Below are positions 57,631-64,000 of a stretch of DNA of 64,000 bases, piece after piece. The notes beneath the pieces are model-generated. The model saw only the letters and a program-made list of their open reading frames with translations. It had not been told where the DNA came from and made no database searches. Both the position numbers and the translations under genes were made by a program. The stretch covers positions 1-64,000 of the forward strand of contig JAURWC010000075.1 in assembly GCA_030655135.1 (NCBI GenBank). Reading direction: 5' to 3'. Position 1 is the first letter of the stretch. Each line of letters opens with the position of its first letter. The DNA is from Hyphomicrobiaceae bacterium. Lineage in GTDB: Bacteria > Pseudomonadota > Alphaproteobacteria > Rhizobiales > Hyphomicrobiaceae.

Positions 57631-58797
57631 CTATTTGAAATGCTTCGACAGCTTCAGGCCTTGCGCCTGATAGTTCGATTTGAGGTCACGGCCGTAGAGC
57701 ATTTCCGGCAGCTCCGTCATGCGCTCGTAGATGAGGCGGCCGATCGTCTGCCCGTCCTCCAGCAGGAACGGCACCTTGTGTGAGCGCACTTCCAGCACCG
57801 CCTTCGATCCCGTTCCGCCGGCTGCCGCATGCCCAAACCCTGGATCGAAGAACCCCGCATAGTGTACGCGGAATTCGCCGACCAGCGGATTGAACGGCAC
57901 CATCTCGGCTGCATGCGTCGGCGGCACGTGCACGGCTTCCTTCGACGCCAGGATGTAGAACTGGTCCGGATCGAGGATCAGCCGCTTCGAGCCGTGCGCG
58001 TGGATCGGTTCCCAATACTCCGCGATGGCGCACGACCCCGGCGCATCAACGTCCACCAGCCCTGTGTGCCGCTTGGCGCGATAGCCAACCAGCCCGTCCT
58101 TGCCGCCGATGAGATCCACCGACAGCGCGATGCCCTGGGCAATGTCCGCCGTCTCCGTGGCGACCAGCTGCTCGCGCCGCTGCAGATCTGCAAGTGCCGC
58201 GTCACTGTCGGATGCCGCGCCCTGTCGGAAGCGGATCTGCGACAGGCGCGACCCCTTGCGCACGACGATCGGGAACGTCTGCGGGCAGATCTCCGCATAA
58301 AGCGGCCCGCGATAGCCCGCCGGGATCTTGTCGAACGCGCCGACGCCATCGGCAATCACGCGCGTGAACACGTCGAGCCGGCCCGTTGAACTTTTCGGGT
58401 TCGTTGCCGCCTCGATGCTCTCGGGCAATGCCAACGATTCCAGAAGTGGTACGATATAGACGCACCCGGTTTCCAGCACCGCGCCTTGCGACAGCGAAAT
58501 CGTGTGCAACTGCAGATCGTCGAGCTTCGCCTGCACGCGCTCGTTGGCGGCTGGCAGAAAGCTTGCGCGCACGCGATAAGCGACGGGCCCGAGCCGCAGG
58601 TCCAGGCTCGCCGGCTGCAGCTGCCCGGCCAGGATCGGCTCGGCCAGATGCAGCACGTCGGCGGCGATCAACGCCCGGATCGCCTGCGCCGGCAGGATGC
58701 CCGGCACGGTCGATTGCGCAGCCTCAGCCGGCTTCTTTTTGGCGCTCACCAACCCGCTATCTCCCTTTACGTGCTTATTCAATGCGGGTTCTAGCAT
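57631..58797 (-). CDS. dcd: dCTP deaminase, long two-domain form
   Basis: 388 residues from ATG; a GTG two codons upstream is an alternative. Deaminates dCTP to dUTP for thymidylate synthesis. About twice the length of E. coli Dcd: N-terminal DCD half with QPASLDLRLGPVAYRVRASFLP and NPKSSTGRLDVFTRV, C-terminal half ending in a GQTIGRLIYERM-type trimer strand. This long form is common in Hyphomicrobiales. Convergent with the ArsR-type gene. Confidence 0.9.
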   Translation of the reverse strand: MLEPALNKHVKGDSGLVSAKKKPAEAAQSTVPGILPAQAIRALIAADVLHLAEPILAGQLQPASLDLRLGPVAYRVRASFLPAANERVQAKLDDLQLHTISLSQGAVLETGCVYIVPLLESLALPESIEAATNPKSSTGRLDVFTRVIADGVGAFDKIPAGYRGPLYAEICPQTFPIVVRKGSRLSQIRFRQGAASDSDAALADLQRREQLVATETADIAQGIALSVDLIGGKDGLVGYRAKRHTGLVDVDAPGSCAIAEYWEPIHAHGSKRLILDPDQFYILASKEAVHVPPTHAAEMVPFNPLVGEFRVHYAGFFDPGFGHAAAGGTGSKAVLEVRSHKVPFLLEDGQTIGRLIYERMTELPEMLYGRDLKSNYQAQGLKLSKHFK

Positions 58798-58937
58798 GTG
58801 CACATGCCGCTGCCAGCCTTGAGAACGGGGCGATACCGTTTTCCCGCGCCGAAACGCACGATAGCAATGCGCAATCGCCGCACGGATCCCGCCCCTTGAC
58901 GCCGCAACCCTACATCCGCTACGTCCGTCCTCGGAAC

Positions 58938-58990
58938 TCGTGGTGATTTGGCCGGCCGGCTTGCAGCCACGTTAAACAAGTCGCTAAAAA
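58938..58990 (+). ncRNA. SAM-II riboswitch
   Basis: The conserved SAM-II core is present without gaps: TCGTGGTGATTTGGCC, GGCTTGCAGCCACG, TTAAACAAGTCGCTAAA. P1 pairs GTGG with CCAC, and the pseudoknot pairs GATTTG with CAAGTC. SAM-II senses S-adenosylmethionine and lowers expression of methionine genes in alphaproteobacteria. It lies 106 nt before metZ. Confidence 0.96.
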
Positions 58991-59019
58991 TGGCCGAGCG
59001 CACCCGGTTTTCCTGAGCG

Positions 59020-59059
59020 CCCGGTTCCTTGAGCGGCGCGAGGAATGGCCGGGTTTTTT
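59020..59059 (+). terminator. intrinsic terminator downstream of SAM-II
   Basis: CCCGGTTCCT (59020-59029) pairs with AGGAATGGCCGGG (59041-59053), followed by six T. An upstream CCCGGTTTTCCT at 59003-59014 could compete for the same 3' strand, offering an antiterminator. This fits transcriptional attenuation by the riboswitch. Confidence 0.82.
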
Positions 59060-59095
59060 GTTGCCCGGGCGCACGCCCGGCTCGAGGAGAGCGCG

Positions 59096-60310
59096 ATGAC
59101 CAAGACCAACAAAACGGGGTGGACGCCCGGCAATCCCGTAGACTGGCAGCCAGAAACGCAGCTGGTGCAGGGCGGTATCCTGCGCTCCAACTTCGGCGAA
59201 ACGTCGGAAGCGATCTTCCTGACGCAGGGGTTCGTCTACGACAGCTCCGAGCAGGCCGAGGCCCGCTTCAAGAACGAAGACCCCGGCTTCCAGTACAGCC
59301 GCTTCGCCAATCCTACCGTTTCCATGTTCGAAGACCGCATGCGCCTGTTCGAAGGTGCCCAGGAAGCCCGCGCCACGTCGACCGGCATGGCCGCCGTGAC
59401 CGCCGCGCTCCTGTCCTATCTCAGCGCCGGCGATCACATCATCGCCGCCCGCGCCATGTTCGGCTCGTGCCGTTACGTTGTGGAAACGCTGTGCCCGCGC
59501 TTCGGCATCAAGGCGACGCTGGTGGACGGCCGCGACCTCGACGCCTGGCGTGACGCGATCCAGCCCAACACCAAGTGCTTCTTCTTCGAAACGCCCGCCA
59601 ATCCCACGCTCGACCTTGTCGACATCGCTGGCGTGTCCAAGATTGCCAAGGAGATCGGCGCCAAGGTCGTCGTCGACAACGTCTTCGCCACGCCGATGCT
59701 CCAGCGCCCGCTGCAGCACGGCGCCGACGTCGTCGTCTATTCAGCCACCAAGCACATCGACGGCCAAGGCCGCTGCCTCGGCGGCGTCGTGCTGTGCGAC
59801 AGCGAGTTCCTGACCAAGCACCTGCAAGATTTCTTCCGTCAGACCGGCCCCTCGCTCAGCCCGTTCAACGCGTGGGTCATGCTCAAGAGCCTCGAGACCA
59901 TGCCGCTGCGCATCAAGGCACAGTCGGCCACGGCTGCCACGCTGGCGGACTATCTCGCCGGCCATAAGAACGTGCAGCGCGTGGTCTATTGCGGCCGTCC
60001 GGACCATCCCCAGGCCGCGTTGGCCAAAAAGCAGATGACTGGCGGCGGCCAGATGATCGCGTTCGAGGTGGTAGGCGGCAAGGAAGCGGCATTCCGCGTC
60101 CAGAATGCGCTGCAGCTCATCCGCATCTCCAACAACCTTGGCGACGCCAAGAGCCTGGTGACGCACCCCACGACCACCACCCACTTCCGCCTGACGCAGG
60201 AGCAGCGGCTGGAACTGGGCATCAATGACGGCCTGATCCGCCTGTCCGTGGGGCTTGAAGCCGCAGTGGATCTGCAAGCCGACCTCGACCGCGCATTAGC
60301 CAAAGTCTGA
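59096..60310 (+). CDS. metZ: O-succinylhomoserine sulfhydrylase
   Basis: 404 residues from MTKTNKTG; GAGGAGA ribosome site. PLP-dependent Cys/Met metabolism enzyme converting O-succinylhomoserine and sulfide to homocysteine. YSRFANPT, TSTGMAA, Schiff-base Lys219 in SATKHIDGQGRCLGG, and SVGLE near the C terminus. Annotated metZ rather than metB from resemblance and the SAM-II riboswitch upstream. Confidence 0.93.
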   Translation: MTKTNKTGWTPGNPVDWQPETQLVQGGILRSNFGETSEAIFLTQGFVYDSSEQAEARFKNEDPGFQYSRFANPTVSMFEDRMRLFEGAQEARATSTGMAAVTAALLSYLSAGDHIIAARAMFGSCRYVVETLCPRFGIKATLVDGRDLDAWRDAIQPNTKCFFFETPANPTLDLVDIAGVSKIAKEIGAKVVVDNVFATPMLQRPLQHGADVVVYSATKHIDGQGRCLGGVVLCDSEFLTKHLQDFFRQTGPSLSPFNAWVMLKSLETMPLRIKAQSATAATLADYLAGHKNVQRVVYCGRPDHPQAALAKKQMTGGGQMIAFEVVGGKEAAFRVQNALQLIRISNNLGDAKSLVTHPTTTTHFRLTQEQRLELGINDGLIRLSVGLEAAVDLQADLDRALAKV

Positions 60311-60400
60311 GGCGAAGATGTTGACCGGGCAGCATCTGCGCCTACTATTTCGCGCTAGAGAAGCATTCGGTTGCATTGCGCGTGCCAGGAGGAGCGGCCG

Positions 60401-60808
60401 TTGAGTTTCGACACACCCTATGAAGCCGTAACCCACGGGGTGCGCGTGCGCGTTCTGCCGGATTTCTCCGACGAGCAGTCCGACCCGGACGAGGCCCATT
60501 TCTTCTGGACCTACACGGTGGAGATCACCAACGTGGGTGCCGAAACGGTGCAGTTGCGCTCGCGCGTCTGGCACATCACCGACGCCCAGGGCCAGCGCCA
60601 GGAAGTGCGCGGGCCCGGCGTTGTCGGCGAAACGCCTAAGCTCGCGCCGGGCCAGTCGTTCAGTTACACGTCCGGCTGCCCATTGCCGACGCCGTCCGGC
60701 ATCATGATGGGCAGCTACCAGATGGCCGGTTCCGACGGCCAGCTGTTCGACGTCAAGATTCCGGCCTTCTCGCTCGACAGCCCCTACACGGTGAGGAGCG
60801 TCAATTGA
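60401..60808 (+). CDS. apaG: ApaG protein
   Basis: 135 residues from a TTG with AGGAGGAG 8 nt upstream. Fibronectin-like beta fold: FWTYTVEITNVGAETVQLRSRVWHITDAQG, EVRGPGVVGETPKLAPGQSFSYTSGCPL, and GSYQM. Family linked to Mg/Co tolerance and diadenosine-tetraphosphate metabolism in enterobacteria; exact function unsettled. Same direction as metZ, 90 bp apart. Confidence 0.93.
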   Translation: MSFDTPYEAVTHGVRVRVLPDFSDEQSDPDEAHFFWTYTVEITNVGAETVQLRSRVWHITDAQGQRQEVRGPGVVGETPKLAPGQSFSYTSGCPLPTPSGIMMGSYQMAGSDGQLFDVKIPAFSLDSPYTVRSVN

Positions 60809-60838
60809 ACTCGGACCGCACTGCGTCGTCGCATTTCA

Positions 60839-60862
60839 GGGTCAGACCCATGAGCCTGACCC
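60839..60862. repeat. degenerate GGTCAGACC-family element at argE start
   Basis: GGGTCAGACCC (60839-60849) followed by ATGAGCCTGACCCA. Half of the family palindrome, ending one base before the argE ATG. It may supply or disturb the argE translation start. Confidence 0.65.
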
Positions 60863-60863
60863 A

Positions 60864-62042
60864 ATGGCACGCGCTGCCGGAATGAAAGGCCCCCGCTATT
60901 CGCCGGCTGAGCTGATGGCACGCCTGGTGGCGTTCGATACCACCAGCCACAAGACCAACATCCCGCTCATTCGTTTCGTTGAGGACTACCTGATCCAGCA
61001 CGGCGTTGCGCCAACGCTGGTGCCGACGAACGACGGCGCCAAGGCCAGCCTGTTCGCGACGATCGGCCCGCAGGACGTTGCAGGCGTCGCGCTGTCAGGC
61101 CACACCGACGTCGTGCCCGTCACGGGCCAGACCTGGGACACGGATCCCTTCACGATGGTCGAGCGCGACGGCAAGTACTACGGCCGCGGCACGTCGGACA
61201 TGAAGGGCTTCCTCGCCTGCGTGCTGGCTGCCGTGCCGGACTTCAAATCGCGATCGCTCAAGACTCCGCTGCACATCGCGTTCTCGTATGACGAGGAGGT
61301 CGGCTGCACCGGCGTGCGCCCCATGCTGGCCGAGTTCGGTGAGCGCCTGCCGCGTCCCCGCATGGCCATCGTCGGCGAGCCGACGTCGATGCGCGTGGTC
61401 GATGCGCACAAGGGCCCCGTGCGCTGGCTGGTTGAGATCAACGGCCGCGCAGCGCATTCCAGCATGGCCCACCTCGGCGTCAACGCTATCGCCACAGCGG
61501 CGTCGCTCATCGGAGAACTGCAACGCATCGAGGACGAGCTGAAGCGCTGGCCGCCGGATTCTCGGTTCGACCCGCCCTATCCTACACTGCAGGTCACGCT
61601 CATCGACGGAGGCAACGCCACCAATATCGTGCCCGTCTCTTGCCGCTTTCAGTTCGATGTCCGCGCCATGCCCGGCCTTGACACCTCCCAGATTGAGCGC
61701 CGCTTGCGCGCCTTCGCTGAGACGCAGTGCCTGCCGGACATGCAACGTGTCGCGCCCGAAGCGTCGATCACCATTACGCAAGCCAACAACGTCCCGCCTT
61801 TCCTGGCCGATGCCAGCGCCGATGTGGTCGGACTTGCGCTGCAACTCACCAATCAGAACGAAACGTTCGCCGTATCGTACGCAACCGAAGCTGGCCTCTT
61901 CCAGGCAGCAGGCGCCCCATCAGTCGTCTGCGGACCAGGAGACATTGCCCAGGCCCACACCGCGAACGAGTGGATTGCGGCCAGTGAGCTCGACCAGTGC
62001 ATGGCCTTTCTCCACCGCCTAGCGAGCTGGGCAGAGAGTTAG
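60864..62042 (+). CDS. argE: acetylornithine deacetylase
   Basis: 392 residues; an ATG at 60882 is an alternative start because the first is next to a repeat remnant and lacks a ribosome site. M20 zinc hydrolase releasing ornithine from N-acetylornithine. LSGHTDVVPV (His80, Asp82), GRGTSDMKGF (Asp112), SYDEEVGC (catalytic and metal Glu), GGNATNIVP, and CGPGDIAQAHTANEW (late His). Complete. Confidence 0.92.
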   Translation: MARAAGMKGPRYSPAELMARLVAFDTTSHKTNIPLIRFVEDYLIQHGVAPTLVPTNDGAKASLFATIGPQDVAGVALSGHTDVVPVTGQTWDTDPFTMVERDGKYYGRGTSDMKGFLACVLAAVPDFKSRSLKTPLHIAFSYDEEVGCTGVRPMLAEFGERLPRPRMAIVGEPTSMRVVDAHKGPVRWLVEINGRAAHSSMAHLGVNAIATAASLIGELQRIEDELKRWPPDSRFDPPYPTLQVTLIDGGNATNIVPVSCRFQFDVRAMPGLDTSQIERRLRAFAETQCLPDMQRVAPEASITITQANNVPPFLADASADVVGLALQLTNQNETFAVSYATEAGLFQAAGAPSVVCGPGDIAQAHTANEWIAASELDQCMAFLHRLASWAES

Positions 62043-62394
62043 ATCCGCCCACGGCCTGCATCGCATCGGCCGCTCTGACGAAGTGTGAAGCGTTCTTTAA
62101 GGACGCGCGCGCGGAAACAGTTGAGCCACACGCTTACTGGGCAGAGCACGAAATTCGCTCTCGCCTCTTGATTGCGTGTGCGATGTCCCTTATCTACCGC
62201 GGTCCGGAGCGGCGCCATTCTTAATGGGTGACGCCCGTGTGGGCGGTGAGCAGTTTGGCATCTTCGGGTTCGCCACTCAGCTCCCGCCCACTGCGCTTCT
62301 TGGCCCCATCATCGGCACCGCTACAAAACGAAATCCCCGGGACGGGTCCCAGGGATGGCGTTGTGCAATGACGTGAGTGCGATCAACCGTGCGT
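62043..62394. other. intergenic, terminator only
   Basis: 352 bp without a convincing gene. Holds the hairpin at 62333-62356 serving the next minus-strand gene. Confidence 0.5.
62333..62356 (-). terminator. rho-independent terminator
   Basis: ATCCCCGGGAC-G-GGTCCCAGGGAT inverted repeat. Read on the minus strand it is followed by TTCGTTTTG, 39 bp past the stop of the small Cys-containing gene. Confidence 0.78.
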
Positions 62395-62667
62395 TTACTT
62401 GCGACGGTTGCGCGGAATTTCGCCGCTGTCGCGCAGCGCATCAATGCAGCGCGGCGACAGTCGCCGGCCAGCCTGACGCATGCAGCTGCGCAGCCCGGCC
62501 GAGCCGACTTCGTAAGACGGACAGAACTGCAGATAATCGTTCTTGCAGAAGCGCTCGACTTTGGCGCTTGCGGCCATTGCGGCAGTGGAGCCAAGCAAAA
62601 CGGCGCCGAGCGCCAAGGCTGCGGTGGAGAGGCGCCTTGCGCCCATGACGGCAAAACCTCGTGACAT
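62395..62667 (-). CDS. small exported cysteine-containing protein
   Basis: 90 residues, AAGGAT ribosome site 6 nt before ATG. Signal peptide ending AAMAAS (about 34). The mature part VERFCKNDYLQFCPSYEVGSAGLRSCMRQAGRRLSPRCIDALRDSGEIPR has four Cys in a C-x7-C-x12-C-x11-C layout, like one unit of the Cys repeat in the 6981-7385 protein. Function unknown. Confidence 0.82.
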   Translation of the reverse strand: MSRGFAVMGARRLSTAALALGAVLLGSTAAMAASAKVERFCKNDYLQFCPSYEVGSAGLRSCMRQAGRRLSPRCIDALRDSGEIPRNRRK

Positions 62668-62771
62668 CGTTCGATCCTTCTTATTGCTTCAAAGCAGGCT
62701 TTTGCCCCGCCCAGATCCGCTGGCAAACTAACCTTTTCAAATCGCTCGCGCCAGTCCAAGTCAGCGCCTTA

Positions 62772-64000
62772 TCAGCCCCGTTTCGGCCGCTTTTTGTCGT
62801 ACGGATTGTTGCCCTTGCGCAGGTTGAAGCGCACCGGCACGCCCGGCAGGTCGAACGCCTGCCGCAGGCTGTTCACTAGGTAGCGAATGTAGGATTGCGG
62901 CAAGTCGTCCGGCTTGGAGCAGAACGCCACGAACGTCGGCGGCCGCGTCGAGGGCTGCGTGATGAACCGCAGCCGGATTGGCCGCCCAGACGCCGCGGGC
63001 GGCGCATGCCGCGACGTTGCTTCGATCAGCCATCGGTTCAGCTGCGGCGTCGGCACGCGCGAGTTCCAGATCGTCCAGGCTTTGAACACCGCATCCCGCA
63101 GCTTGTCGATGCCGCGTTCGCTCAGCGCCGAAAGCGGCACCACGGGCACGTCCGGCACCTGAGCCAGACTGTTGCCCACGCGCTCCTTGATGGTGCGCAG
63201 CATCTTCTGCTTGTCTTCGATCAAATCCCACTTGTTGATGGCAATAACGAAGGAACGGCCTTCCTGCGTCACGAGATCGCCGATCGTCAAATCCTGGTGT
63301 TCAAGCGGCCGCTCCGCATCGATCAACAGCACGACAACTTCGGCAAAGCGGATTGCCTTGATCGCGTCGCTCGCCGACAGCTTCTCCGCCAGCTCCGAGA
63401 TGCGCGCACGCTTGCGCAGGCCAGCGGTATCGAAGAGCCGCACCTCTCGGTTGCCCCAGACGAAATCGGTCGAAACGGAATCGCGTGTCAGGCCCGGCTC
63501 CGGGCCCGTGATCATGCGATCCTCACCCAGGATCGAATTGACGAGCGTCGACTTGCCGGCGTTGGGCCGCCCGACAATAGCGATACGAATTGGCCGCTCG
63601 GCCTTCTCAATGGCTTTCCCGTCAGCGCTCGCACCGTAAAGATCATTATCCAGCCCGAGCGCGTTGAGAATGTCGACCGCAAGGTCACCCAATCCTTCGC
63701 CGTGCTCGGCCGAGATCGGCACCGGTTCACCAAAGCCAAGCTCGTAGGCTTCGTAGAAGCCGTCGCGGCCCGCCCGGCCTTCGCTCTTGTTGGCAACGAG
63801 AACGACCGGCTTGCCGGAGCTCCGCGCCACCTTGGCGAAGGCCTTGTCGGCTGGCGTCACGCCAGCTTTGGCGTCGATCACGAACAGTACCAGATCGCAG
63901 GTGACGATCGCCGACTCGCTCTGCCGCCGCATCCGGTCGGCGATGCTCCCGCTCTCGGCTTCCTCAAGTCCGGCGGTGTCGACAACCTTAACGGTATGAG
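62772..64000 (-). CDS. der: ribosome-assembly GTPase Der, 5' end beyond window
   Basis: At least 409 residues; the reading frame stays open to the window edge (VKVVDTAGLEEAESGSIADRM just inside), so the first part of GTPase domain 1 is missing. Visible: end of G1 domain (NKSE), second GTPase domain with GRPNAGKST, DTAGLRKR, NKWD, and the C-terminal KH-like domain ending NPYDKKRPKRG. Essential for 50S maturation. Confidence 0.96.
   Translation of the reverse strand, partial: HTVKVVDTAGLEEAESGSIADRMRRQSESAIVTCDLVLFVIDAKAGVTPADKAFAKVARSSGKPVVLVANKSEGRAGRDGFYEAYELGFGEPVPISAEHGEGLGDLAVDILNALGLDNDLYGASADGKAIEKAERPIRIAIVGRPNAGKSTLVNSILGEDRMITGPEPGLTRDSVSTDFVWGNREVRLFDTAGLRKRARISELAEKLSASDAIKAIRFAEVVVLLIDAERPLEHQDLTIGDLVTQEGRSFVIAINKWDLIEDKQKMLRTIKERVGNSLAQVPDVPVVPLSALSERGIDKLRDAVFKAWTIWNSRVPTPQLNRWLIEATSRHAPPAASGRPIRLRFITQPSTRPPTFVAFCSKPDDLPQSYIRYLVNSLRQAFDLPGVPVRFNLRKGNNPYDKKRPKRG

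Overview
GC-rich alphaproteobacterial chromosome, most likely from the order Hyphomicrobiales. Pointers to this are the dcw gene content with lpxC-bamD-ligA downstream of ftsZ, a SAM-II riboswitch ahead of metZ, three promoters with the alphaproteobacterial EcfG spacing (GGAAC-N16/17-CGTT), the long two-domain dCTP deaminase, SlyX, and the TerB-DnaJ/amidase pair. Genus cannot be fixed from sequence alone. No prophage, transposase, integrase or CRISPR array is visible.

Layout. 0-17 kb is a mosaic of small exported proteins, hydrolases and housekeeping genes (aspS, rnd, tRNA-Leu(UAA), isochorismatase, SlyX, a 5-oxoprolinase), with repeats in the spacers. 18.3-32.7 kb is the first half of the division/cell-wall (dcw) cluster, all on the minus strand: mraZ-rsmH-ftsL-ftsI-murE-murF-mraY-[small exported ORF]-murD-ftsW-murG-murC-murB, mostly joined by 4-nt start/stop overlaps. 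33-46 kb is an intervening region: a DHFR-like gene, an Ala/Glu decapeptide-repeat protein, a GlsB-type stress membrane protein, rnpB (RNase P RNA), a TonB receptor divergent from a PepSY membrane protein, a DEAD-box helicase, a His-rich exported protein, an amidase with a TerB-DnaJ protein, and small stress-type genes. 46.4-56.1 kb is the second dcw half, on the plus strand: ddl-ftsQ-ftsA-ftsZ-lpxC-bamD-ligA. 56-64 kb holds an SDR/ArsR divergent pair with an operator-like palindrome, dcd, the SAM-II riboswitch and metZ, apaG, argE, and the start-truncated der gene at the window edge.

Together the two dcw halves supply peptidoglycan precursors (MurB-G, MraY, Ddl), septal synthesis (FtsW/FtsI), the divisome (FtsL/Q/A/Z), and the first committed lipid A step (LpxC) with outer-membrane assembly (BamD). 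The halves are back to back and about 13.7 kb apart, as a single inversion would produce.

The most unusual non-coding feature is a dispersed palindrome family with core GGTCAGACC/GGTCTGACC. It is found at seven or more sites, mostly between convergent genes. Two copies form MITE-like units with a shared interior, and one degenerate copy lies in frame inside the 5-oxoprolinase gene.
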